From positions 1-13,829 of the forward strand of contig CAJUSF010000068.1 in assembly GCA_910588945.1 (NCBI GenBank): 13,829 nucleotides of DNA. Reading direction: 5' to 3'. The position numbers and the translations under genes are program-made. The first letter of the stretch is position 1; each line of letters starts with the position of its first letter. The DNA is from an uncultured Eggerthellaceae bacterium (GTDB lineage: Bacteria; Actinomycetota; Coriobacteriia; Coriobacteriales; Eggerthellaceae). The notes below the pieces were generated by a model. That model saw only the letters and a list, made by a program, of their open reading frames with translations. It was not told where the DNA came from and ran no database searches. This document shows, piece by piece, positions 1 to 5,557 of the stretch.

Positions 1-276
1 CTCAAGCTCGGCTACGAGCTTCTTGTTCTTCTCAGACCACTTGCTGTTGAGCCTACGTTGAGAGAAGTACTTGCGATAAGAGACGTCGTCGATCTTCTGC
101 ATCTGCCCGTCGATCCAGCCAAAGCAGAGCGCTTCTTCCAGAGCTTCGGAGGCTTTGAGGGTCTTGGGGCCTCCGGCTTTGCTGAAGATGAGCCAGACAC
201 CATCGTCGGAAGATGCATTGCCTTGCAACCATTTTCTGAATTCGCTCCTCTCAGCAAATTGCAAATCCTCGCTCAT
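1..276 (-). CDS. YdeI/OmpD-associated family protein, partial (C-terminus outside window)
   Basis: The minus strand is open from an ATG at 276 to the window edge, giving 92 residues with no stop. It begins MSEDLQFAERSEFRKWLQGN, then VWLIFSK, then EALEEALCFGWIDGQ and a segment with YFSQRR and KWSEKN. The order W-L, EAL-ALCFGWIDG, RR-x-S-x-WS-x-N matches the N-terminal half of the YdeI/OmpD-associated family (sometimes labelled bacteriocin-protection protein). Its biochemical role is poorly known. Family members usually have about 190 residues, so roughly half is missing. The start is well supported: AGGAGG lies 6 nt upstream, and the ATG overlaps the TGA stop of the methyltransferase gene in an ATGA arrangement, so the two are probably translationally coupled. 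The family call rests on remembered motifs. Confidence 0.82.
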   Translation of the reverse strand, partial: MSEDLQFAERSEFRKWLQGNASSDDGVWLIFSKAGGPKTLKASEALEEALCFGWIDGQMQKIDDVSYRKYFSQRRLNSKWSEKNKKLVAELE

Positions 277-875
277 GCTTGCCTCCTGCCTACAACACAA
301 TACGCCCTTCCACCCATGACAGGCTGGATCTGAACTGTAAAGCCCGCAATCTCCGCAGCTGAAACAACCTCTTGTTCTGTGCGCATCCTATAGCCGAACT
401 GGGTGTGAGAGTAGGATTCGAGGGCTCGGTTCGTGTAATGAGTGCCGATGAAGATGCCCTCAGGTTTGAGCACGCGAGCGATCTCCTCGAAACCCGATGT
501 CAGATCTTCCCAAAAGTACAGCGTGTTGATGGTCAGCGCCTTGTCGACCGTCGCGTCTTCGAGCGGCATGTCATCAACCGGGCAGCGAAGGAACTCCACG
601 TTCGTTCCCACAAGCCGACGTTTCGCGATCTCAAGCGCATCTTCCGAGATGTCGGTTCCTATCAAACGGCAATCACACGCATGGGCGATCCGCTCTAACA
701 TGATCCCGTTGCCACAGCCTATATCAAGTATGGTGTCGTCGTTTCGAGGACGAAGGAGCCTCTCTGTCGCTTCGTACATCTGCGCGTTCTGACGGTTCAT
801 GACGGCCATCACGATGCGCCCACCTATCCCACGGGGGTTGGCGAACTGCTTGGCAATGTACTCGTTGATGGGCAT
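273..875 (-). CDS. class I SAM-dependent methyltransferase
   Basis: A 200-residue protein starting MPINEYIAKQFANP. Motif I of the Rossmann methyltransferase fold is plain (TILDIGCGNGIMLERIA), followed by an acidic motif II (IGTDISEDALEIAKRR), a motif resembling the post-II region (VEFLRCPVDDMPLEDATVD) and ALTINTLYFWED. It should bind S-adenosylmethionine and methylate a small molecule or other acceptor, but the sequence does not give the substrate. The frame is open further upstream to 1016, but there it overlaps the toxin gene. ATG 875 is preferred because GAGGAAAG precedes it by about 6 nt. It lies 71 nt downstream of the AbiEii stop and overlaps the start of the YdeI-like gene by 4 nt. It is probably cytoplasmic, since no signal peptide or membrane segment is seen. 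Confidence 0.88.
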   Translation of the reverse strand: MPINEYIAKQFANPRGIGGRIVMAVMNRQNAQMYEATERLLRPRNDDTILDIGCGNGIMLERIAHACDCRLIGTDISEDALEIAKRRLVGTNVEFLRCPVDDMPLEDATVDKALTINTLYFWEDLTSGFEEIARVLKPEGIFIGTHYTNRALESYSHTQFGYRMRTEQEVVSAAEIAGFTVQIQPVMGGRAYCVVGRRQA

Positions 876-946
876 CCTATTCTTTCCTCGTTTCGCTGAG
901 ACAAATTGCCCAGTAGCTCTGAACGGGTATTTCTTCGTGAAAACGG

Positions 947-1801
947 CTAGTCGGTAGTTTTGGAGTCCTTGACCGCGTTGGTCATCGCGCGAAGAGACGC
1001 AAGCGCGTCTTGCCAACTGACGGACTCAGCGAAAGGATTTGCCGCCTGATACCGGCTCCAATGCCCCTCCATCATATCGCTTCCCTCAAGCAAGCCGATC
1101 ACCTCGTCGCTCCGGTCAAGCGACACCGTGCTTTCTCGAACCGCCATGGTCGCATCGAGAGCATCCCCTAGGAGGGCGAAGTCGATGTCACGGCTCGATT
1201 CCGTCAGGGCGTAGATGTCGTAGAAGTCGCGCATCCTCGTCGTCTGGAGCGCGAGCGAGAGGATGGTCTCCAGCTTCTCGGCCAGCGCGGTCTCGGTGTT
1301 GTACGATCGAAGCGGAATGCTCCTGTCCTCGAACAGCAGCTTGTAGTCGTACTCGATCGCATCGGGCGTGATGGCGTCGCCTGTGGAGATGTCGATCTTG
1401 AAGGTCGTCTTCGTCTTCTCGATGGACGCGCTCACGTTGACGCGCACGCCACCGTATTCAGAGTCCTCCATGATCTCCTGAGGCTCCCCGAGCTCGAATG
1501 CGAAGCCGTCGCCGATGTCGATAGAGGCGACCTCGGCAAGGATGCGAGAGACGTTGTCCAGGCTCATGTCTTGCCTGCGCATCGTGGCATCGATGTCTCG
1601 CGTTGTGCGCTCGTCCACCCCGATGAGAGACGACACGAGCATGCCGCCCTTGATGATAAAGTCGTCGCTGTAGTCAGAGACGGACAGCCTCTCAAGCAGG
1701 CGCTCCATGGCGTAGTGCCGGAGCAGTATCTGCGACTTGGCGCTATCGCCCTCGGCGCGGTTTCGGATGAGGTCCTTGATCCTTCTTGCACCGGTTATCA
1801 T
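947..1801 (-). CDS. abiEii: AbiEii-type nucleotidyltransferase, type IV toxin
   Basis: A 284-residue protein of the AbiEii/AbiGii toxin family (DUF1814, nucleotidyltransferase fold). The expected pieces are in order: the KGG element (about 51-53) followed by TRDIDAT (68-73) as the core nucleotidyltransferase motif with its acidic pair, a second acidic strand FKIDISTGD (135-142), the TALAEKLETIL helix (171-181) and RMRDFYDIYAL (189-199). In studied family members the toxin is a nucleotide-dependent transferase that halts growth during phage infection, and some modify tRNA acceptor ends. Nothing looks truncated or mutated. The ATG overlaps the antitoxin stop in an ATGA junction, which sets the start and argues for coupled translation. 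The C-terminal tail (after about 230) shows no motif I recognise. Activity is inferred, not shown. Confidence 0.92.
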   Translation of the reverse strand: MITGARRIKDLIRNRAEGDSAKSQILLRHYAMERLLERLSVSDYSDDFIIKGGMLVSSLIGVDERTTRDIDATMRRQDMSLDNVSRILAEVASIDIGDGFAFELGEPQEIMEDSEYGGVRVNVSASIEKTKTTFKIDISTGDAITPDAIEYDYKLLFEDRSIPLRSYNTETALAEKLETILSLALQTTRMRDFYDIYALTESSRDIDFALLGDALDATMAVRESTVSLDRSDEVIGLLEGSDMMEGHWSRYQAANPFAESVSWQDALASLRAMTNAVKDSKTTD

Positions 1802-2397
1802 AGCGCCACCTCCATAACCTCAAAGACACGAGACTCCATGTTCATCGCACGAGCGTAGGACGACAGGCGAGCGAGGTCCTTATCCTTGGAACGTGTGTAG
1901 TCGCGGATCGCCTGCCTGAATACCGCAGAGTCGACGGTTGCTCGCTTGCGGATGAGGTCGCAGATGGTGCGCTCCTTGTCGTATGCCCGCACCTTGATGC
2001 CGCCCGGCGTCTCCACCTCCGTGAGCCCGAGCTCATACCACTCCGGCTTCACGTAGTAGATGCGCACGCCCTGATCCCTCAAGGAACCAGCGTTGTAGTT
2101 GGAATCCACGGTGACAGAAATCGGCATCGGTTCCCGGTCGGTCAGGTCATGGAGATAGAGTGCCGAACCGTGCGAAAATACGGCCTTCGGGAAGCGCTTC
2201 TGGAGGAGCGCCATCTCGTCCGGAAAGACATCCGGGTAGATGTAGACCCCGCGCGACGTCCGCTCAAGACCGCGCCTGCGGACATAGTCTGAGAAGGCAG
2301 GCCGCGTGGCTCCCGCCTCCTGCGCCTCTGCCGAAGTGATGATCCCCGCGTTGTTTTCGAGGATGGCGTCGAGTGTCTTGTCGTATCTAGTAATCAT
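1798..2397 (-). CDS. abiEi: AbiEi-family antitoxin / transcriptional regulator
   Basis: A 199-residue protein starting MITRYDKTLDAILENNAGI. The N-terminus (about 1-50) looks like the AbiEi winged-helix domain, with ITSAEAQEAGATRPAFSDYVRRRGLERTSRGVYI matching the recognition and wing segment. The C-terminal part contains VRAYDKERTICDLIRKR, the D-x-ERTI-x-D signature of this antitoxin family, followed by a helical tail. Known AbiEi proteins neutralise AbiEii without stable complex formation and repress their own promoter through inverted repeats. The open frame reaches 2511, but the extra 38 residues run through the promoter candidate and are not protein-like, so ATG 2397 is used despite a weak Shine-Dalgarno. 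The last bases overlap the toxin start by 4 nt. Confidence 0.9.
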   Translation of the reverse strand: MITRYDKTLDAILENNAGIITSAEAQEAGATRPAFSDYVRRRGLERTSRGVYIYPDVFPDEMALLQKRFPKAVFSHGSALYLHDLTDREPMPISVTVDSNYNAGSLRDQGVRIYYVKPEWYELGLTEVETPGGIKVRAYDKERTICDLIRKRATVDSAVFRQAIRDYTRSKDKDLARLSSYARAMNMESRVFEVMEVAL

Positions 2398-2414
2398 TTT
2401 ACAATCACGCTGAT

Positions 2415-2444
2415 ATTTTATCAAAAACTCAGCATGTTTGTAAA
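2415..2444 (-). promoter_or_regulatory. candidate promoter of the abiEi-abiEii operon
   Basis: Read on the minus strand, TTTACA (2444-2439), an 18-nt spacer and TAAAAT (2420-2415) each match 5 of 6 sigma-70 consensus positions. The predicted start point is about 10 nt before the AbiEi ATG, so the leader is very short. A perfect palindrome, TGATA-TTT-TATCA (2411-2423), covers the -10 element. Another small dyad, CCACT-CCAA-AGTGG, lies at 2451-2464 just upstream of the -35. Autoregulation by AbiEi at one of these is plausible by family analogy. Confidence 0.6.
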
Positions 2445-2544
2445 CTACTCCCACTCCAAAGTGGACAAGCAAAAAATACGTGTTATACAGGCATTTCTTA
2501 TCATTTCGCACCGCACAATCCGAGATTTGCAGCTAGTTACAGTA

Positions 2545-2783
2545 TCACTTTGTGGTCACCGAAAAACACCCGCACGATGACGTGATCCGGGAATAAATTA
2601 TACCGTACCAAATACCCGCTCTAAGCAGGTATTTTATGCCCAGAATAGGAGTGCGCATCGCGGAACCGGCACAAGACCCGTCTCGTTGGCAGGTATTTAC
2701 TCCTCGGGAATGTGAAAGGAGTAAAAATCGCATGTGGGGATAAATCTCTGAACTGGGCAGGCACAAAACGCTGACCACAAGTG
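2545..2783. repeat. inverted-repeat-bounded segment, possible small non-autonomous element
   Basis: The left end reads TCACTTTGTGGTCA (2545-2558). The right end reads TGACCACAAGTG (2772-2783), whose complement differs only by one missing T. TA lies at or near both outer edges. Inside are two hairpins: AAATACC/GGTATTT (2610-2616 with 2628-2634, with an inner GCT/AGC pairing) and a perfect 9-bp stem TTTACTCCT/AGGAGTAAA (2696-2704 with 2717-2725). GCAGGTATTT occurs at both hairpins as a direct repeat. This could be a miniature element, or chance dyads in a regulatory region. No second copy is in the window. Confidence 0.35.
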
Positions 2784-2850
2784 ACTACATATTTCGAATC
2801 AAAATCGGCATCACGAGCAGGCATCTCGCGACTGCTCTTTTGCGATTGCG

Positions 2851-3353
2851 CTATAGGTCTTTCAGCATCAGCCATTCGGTCTCATCGGCTCCATCCCCGA
2901 TGATCTCAAACCCCAGGCGCTGATAGAGTTTCGCAGCCGGGTTTTCCTTCTATACCGAAAGCGATGCCCTGTCGAACCCCCTGCTCCTGAGCTCCTCCAA
3001 CATGGCGGTCATCAGCGCCGTGCCGATCCCGTTTCCTCGATAAGGTTCGTAAAGCGAAATGGAGAAGGAAGGGGTGCGATCGTCGATATGCCCATACTCG
3101 TTGGTCGTGCGGACCCAGCATGCTCCGATGGGGTTGTCGCCAAGCGTCGCAACGAGGCGATATCGTCTTCCCTCGATCCGAACTCCTCGAAGGCCGCTCT
3201 GCACATTGGATCGTCATAAATGATCGAGCGAGGAACCTCTCCCACGAAATCCGCAGGCACGAAGATGGCCTCGTAGAGGAATTCTTCCAGCAGAGGATAT
3301 TCATCTGACCGTAAGTTCCTGATCTCGTATTCAGGAAGACTCGAGCCATTCAT
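2851..3353 (-). pseudogene. GNAT-family N-acetyltransferase, frameshifted and with an in-frame amber
   Basis: The 5' part (MNGSSLPEYEIRNL to AAFEEFGSRED) reads in one frame. From about 3160-3165 the GNAT sequence continues in another frame as YRLVATLGDNPIGACWV, then FSISLYEPYRGNGIGTALM (the R-G-x-G-x-G/A acetyl-CoA loop), then RASLSV. There a TAG at 2953-2955 interrupts the frame, and KENPAAKLYQRLGFEIIGDG follows, the usual GNAT C-terminus, ending at TAG 2851-2853. The frame difference fits a one-base loss. Restoring it gives 168 codons, a normal family length. The amber stands where related proteins often have Gln. GGAG lies about 7 nt before the ATG. With two independent lesions this is almost certainly inactive, unless one is a sequencing error. 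Confidence 0.85.
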
Positions 3354-3368
3354 CTGTTACTCCAATCG

Positions 3369-3387
3369 CGTGGACAAATTGTCCACG
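3369..3387. promoter_or_regulatory. 19-bp perfect palindrome, candidate operator
   Basis: CGTGGACAA-A-TTGTCCACG is a perfect 9-bp inverted repeat around one central base. It lies 16 bp upstream of the GNAT pseudogene start and about 70 bp upstream of the toxin gene, in the space between the divergent genes. It is not followed by a T-tract, so an operator is more likely than a terminator. The half-site GTGGACAA also occurs at 2461-2468 upstream of abiEi. Which protein binds it is unknown. Confidence 0.5.
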
Positions 3388-3435
3388 TAGGTCTGATCTG
3401 GTGTTTCTTCTGCAAAACTGAATCAGTGTTGACCA

Positions 3436-3457
3436 AGTGTATATTGAAGTATACACT
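3436..3457. promoter_or_regulatory. 22-bp palindrome abutting the toxin start, candidate HigA operator
   Basis: AGTGTATA-TTGAAG-TATACACT has perfect 8-bp arms and ends at the base before ATG 3458. It contains TATATT and TATACA, so it also overlaps likely -10 hexamers, and TTGACC (3429-3434) lies just to its left. Antitoxins of this class bind such dyads to repress their own operon. The short or missing leader means no Shine-Dalgarno precedes the toxin ATG. Confidence 0.55.
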
Positions 3458-3763
3458 ATGACCATATTAGAGATTCTGCAGACAGATGAATTTACCAAAT
3501 GGATGAAGCGGCTTCGGGACGCCGATGCCAGAGCGCGTATCAATGTGCGGATCCGCAGGATCTCGCCCACGGGGAACTTCGGCGATGTGAGGCCCGTCGA
3601 CGACGGAGTCTACGAGCTACGCATCAACTGCAGACTCGGCTATCGCGTGTACTACTTCCAACGCAGACGGGAGATTGTCTTGCTACTCATCGGCGGGGAC
3701 AAGTCCTCGCAAGAGAAGGATATCGATAAGGCAAAGAAGTTCGATGCGGAATACGAAGGATAG
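3458..3763 (+). CDS. RelE/ParE-superfamily addiction-module toxin (HigB-like killer protein)
   Basis: A 101-residue protein, MTILEILQTDEFTKWMKRLRD at its N-terminus. The family signature is clear: FGDVRPVDDGVYELRIN, GYRVYY (62-67), then LLLIGGDKSSQEKDIDKAKKF (75-95). This is the phage-type addiction-module killer family related to RelE, whose characterised relatives cut mRNA on the ribosome. The frame can also start at GTG 3437, adding seven residues encoded by the operator palindrome. ATG 3458 is chosen because the family normally starts close to this point. The toxin gene comes first, as in higBA, and the antitoxin follows after a 6-nt gap. The protein is intact. Confidence 0.88.
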   Translation: MTILEILQTDEFTKWMKRLRDADARARINVRIRRISPTGNFGDVRPVDDGVYELRINCRLGYRVYYFQRRREIVLLLIGGDKSSQEKDIDKAKKFDAEYEG

Positions 3764-3769
3764 AGGAAA

Positions 3770-4051
3770 ATGAATACAGCTACGCAATGGGATGCCTCAG
3801 AATATCTGGAGACCGAAGAGGATATGGCAGCCTATCTAAACGCCGCACTTGAGGATGGCGATACTGCCGTGATCGCCGCCGCCCTCGGCGACATCGCGCG
3901 CGCAAAGGGAATGACCCAACTCTCCAAGGAGACCGGCATCACTCGCGATGGGCTCTACAAGGCGCTTTCACCTACAGGGAATCCTTCATTTGACACGGTG
4001 CAAAAAGTCATGAAAGCTTTTGGCTTGAGACTTGACGTAGCTACAGTCTGA
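3770..4051 (+). CDS. HigA-like XRE-family antitoxin (addiction-module antidote)
   Basis: A 93-residue partner of the preceding toxin. Residues about 34-88 form a helix-turn-helix of the antidote type: AVIAAALGDIARAKGMTQLSKETGITRDGLYKALSPTGNPSFDTVQKVMKAFGLRL in two overlapping parts, with the characteristic KALS-x-x-GNP-x-F segment at 64-74. The N-terminal 30 residues are acidic and probably contact the toxin. AGAGG lies 4-5 nt before ATG 3770. It is expected to neutralise the toxin by direct binding and, with it, repress the operon at the palindrome just upstream of the toxin. No clear terminator follows. A weak bulged stem (4046-4069) is all that is visible. Confidence 0.9.
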   Translation: MNTATQWDASEYLETEEDMAAYLNAALEDGDTAVIAAALGDIARAKGMTQLSKETGITRDGLYKALSPTGNPSFDTVQKVMKAFGLRLDVATV

Positions 4052-4071
4052 AAGGCGAAAGGTTTAGACAT

Positions 4072-4107
4072 TTAACAAAAGTGCAATTCGCTTTATACAA
4101 TTTGCAC
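4072..4107 (+). promoter_or_regulatory. candidate promoter and dyad upstream of the unknown 160-aa gene
   Basis: TTAACA (4072-4077), a 16-nt spacer and TATACA (4094-4099) make a usable sigma-70 promoter (5/6 and 4/6). A dyad, GTGCAA (4081-4086) with TTGCAC (4102-4107), spans the -10 region and could be an operator. GAGGAG precedes ATG 4122 by 6 nt. The promoter marks the change from the GC-rich toxin-antitoxin pair to the AT-rich genes. Confidence 0.45.
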
Positions 4108-4121
4108 ATAGAGGAGACTAA

Positions 4122-4604
4122 ATGAATAAAGTTGAAGTCACTAAATGCAATGATTTGATGAGTCGCGTGTTAGCCGGCTCCTCAATAGATGAAGCTGGAG
4201 AGGTTTTTGGTAAAAATGATTGTATTGCGCTGCCTTCACCCTACAACGCACAAGAATGTTACTACGCCCAGGAAACAATCGATTTTATTAAGTATTGTAG
4301 GGAGTCAGATGATGATTTTTCAATTGACACTCTAGCTGACGGGGATATTGAGAGCCGCACGCTTCATTCTTTTGACATCTTCATGCCCATCTTGTGGATT
4401 ACTTCAGAATTACTATTGCCTGTTGCAATCAATTTGGTCAGCGATTTTATCCATGACAAAATGAAAGGACGAGAGCATGAAGATGCAAATGTTGAGCTGT
4501 CCTTTATTGTGGAACGAAATAATGAGAGGAAAATGCTCCACTACAAAGGGCCGGCTGATGCTTTTAGGGAAGAATTTGAAAAAGTCAACCTGAATGAACT
4601 ATAA
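4122..4604 (+). CDS. uncharacterised 160-aa protein with a hydrophobic segment
   Basis: I do not recognise this family. The coding signal is good: a strong GAGGAG ribosome site, an ATG, a full-length frame and protein-like composition. Residues 1-80 are acidic and may form helices (a YNAQECYYAQETIDFIKYCRE stretch split by polar residues). Residues 85-110 include FMPILWITSELLLP and VAINLVSDFI, long enough for one membrane helix or a buried hairpin. Then comes a charged HDKMKGREHED, and the C-terminus (about 122-160) looks like a small strand-rich domain ending in MLHYKGPADAFREEFEKVNL. The gene is AT-rich compared with its left neighbours, which suggests transfer. It is followed after 6 nt by a short frame and then the SEC-C gene, so the three are likely co-transcribed. 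Confidence 0.72.
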   Translation: MNKVEVTKCNDLMSRVLAGSSIDEAGEVFGKNDCIALPSPYNAQECYYAQETIDFIKYCRESDDDFSIDTLADGDIESRTLHSFDIFMPILWITSELLLPVAINLVSDFIHDKMKGREHEDANVELSFIVERNNERKMLHYKGPADAFREEFEKVNLNEL

Positions 4605-4610
4605 AACGTC

Positions 4611-4766
4611 ATGTTACTGTCATTCCTAGACTATCAAAGAATTCCCGAAGTAGGAGAGATTTGCGACAAGCTTATCTCTCTAAAGAAGCGCATTTTATCG
4701 GGAGACGTTGATGATCCCTATATCGAATATAAAAGCATTAAAGATAGGTTCGGATTTATGCGTTAG
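4611..4766 (+). CDS. short 51-aa reading frame, separate gene or 5' part of the SEC-C gene
   Basis: ATG 4611 to TAG 4764-4766 encodes 51 residues beginning MLLSFLDYQRIPEVGEICD and ending KSIKDRFGFMR. The sequence is protein-like (amphipathic, no low complexity) and starts 6 nt after the previous stop, but it has no clear Shine-Dalgarno, so translation may depend on coupling. The SEC-C frame opens at 4748, before this frame's stop, and lacks a good start of its own. A shift of two bases forward or one back in 4748-4766 would join them as ...DRFGF-YALANNDS.... It could therefore be the N-terminus of a frameshifted SEC-C gene. Length alone cannot decide between the two. Confidence 0.45.
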   Translation: MLLSFLDYQRIPEVGEICDKLISLKKRILSGDVDDPYIEYKSIKDRFGFMR

Positions 4767-4783
4767 CCAATAACGATTCAACA

Positions 4784-5482
4784 TTGGCTGATTCACAACG
4801 CGTATTCAATGACTATTTTCGTCTTTTTTGCAATCTAGCGAAATTCAAACAGTGTCTTTTAAACAAGGACTATCGAGCTTCCTGGAATTCACTACAGGAC
4901 TGCATGAATAACGCGGTATTTGTCGGACGCTTTACTCCTGTAGGTCGCCGCTTAGATATCCCTGACGTTATTGAGCTCCTAGAAGATTATGAATGTTTGT
5001 ATCCGTATTCTCTCTTCTTAAGCTCTGAGTTTGTAATAGCCAAATCACATTGCAGTATTTGCGGCAAATCCATGCAAAGTCCACAATGCCTTCATCGAAG
5101 GGGACAACTATATTGTGGAGAAGTTGCTGTTGAAATAGTTGACGAAATCAAAGAATTTCAAGCCGTCAGTCTAGTCGAAAATCCTGAAGATAAAAAGTGT
5201 GTAATAGAAAATTTAAACGGAAAGCCTATGTCGTTTGACATGTTAAAGGAATTTCTCGATATGAATTTTCCTTGGCTTCAGCGCTTCTCAATATCGAAGA
5301 CAACTGAGCGAAGGATTAATCCCGACATCATAATGACAGGTAGAAATAGTCCCTGCACTTGTGGTAGTGGAATAAAGTTTAAGAAATGCTGCGGCAAAGA
5401 TATGTACTATGACCACGTACATTACATGGTTACTCTTGGTGAACCAGTAAACTTTATAATTCTGTTACGACATTGCCCGTAA
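4784..5482 (+). CDS. SEC-C metal-binding domain protein
   Basis: About 232 residues if translation starts at TTG 4784. The C-terminus carries a SEC-C motif, GRNSPCTCGSGIKFKKCCGK, with metal ligands C191, C193, C202 and C203 (the C-x-C...CC pattern that binds zinc in SecA tails and many stand-alone proteins). A second possible zinc site, CSICGKSMQSPQCLH, covers residues 90-104. The N-terminal 70 residues look helical. SEC-C domains often mediate binding to other proteins or ribosomes, but the role here is unknown. No ATG and no Shine-Dalgarno are found in frame near the start, and the frame is open back to 4748, so the true N-terminus may lie in the preceding 51-aa frame. It ends 75 nt from the stop of the convergent DUF4145 gene. 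Confidence 0.78.
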   Translation: MADSQRVFNDYFRLFCNLAKFKQCLLNKDYRASWNSLQDCMNNAVFVGRFTPVGRRLDIPDVIELLEDYECLYPYSLFLSSEFVIAKSHCSICGKSMQSPQCLHRRGQLYCGEVAVEIVDEIKEFQAVSLVENPEDKKCVIENLNGKPMSFDMLKEFLDMNFPWLQRFSISKTTERRINPDIIMTGRNSPCTCGSGIKFKKCCGKDMYYDHVHYMVTLGEPVNFIILLRHCP

Positions 5483-5514
5483 TGTTTTCCATTCCTATCC
5501 ATAAGCTTAATGCG

Positions 5515-5531
5515 CACAAACAATATTTGTG
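5515..5531. other. AT-rich hairpin between convergent genes, weak terminator candidate
   Basis: CACAAA-CAATA-TTTGTG forms a 6-bp stem in the 75-nt gap between the SEC-C and DUF4145 stops. There is no T-tract on either side, so intrinsic termination is doubtful. It is the only dyad noticed where both convergent transcripts should end. Confidence 0.25.
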
Positions 5532-5557
5532 AATTGTTAACTACTTATTCGATTGAA

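Larger units (their letters stand above)
2398..2850. other. gene-less stretch between abiEi and the GNAT pseudogene
   Basis: About 450 bases with no convincing gene. Short open frames here (2545-2778 and 2621-2875, minus) lack a good ribosome site and have low-complexity, unconserved-looking translations. The stretch holds the abiE promoter at its left end and, from 2545 to 2783, a segment bounded by an inverted repeat with two internal hairpins (see the repeat entry). The rest shows nothing recognisable. Confidence 0.6.

Noticed and set aside
2545..2778. 77-aa minus frame (GTG start), and an overlapping 84-aa frame at 2621-2875
   Set aside because: No Shine-Dalgarno, odd composition, and they run through hairpins. 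The second also overlaps the end of the GNAT pseudogene.
4046..4069. Bulged stem after the antitoxin gene as a terminator
   Set aside because: The 7-bp stem is AT-rich with a bulge, begins inside the coding end and lacks a T-tract. Too weak to list as a terminator.
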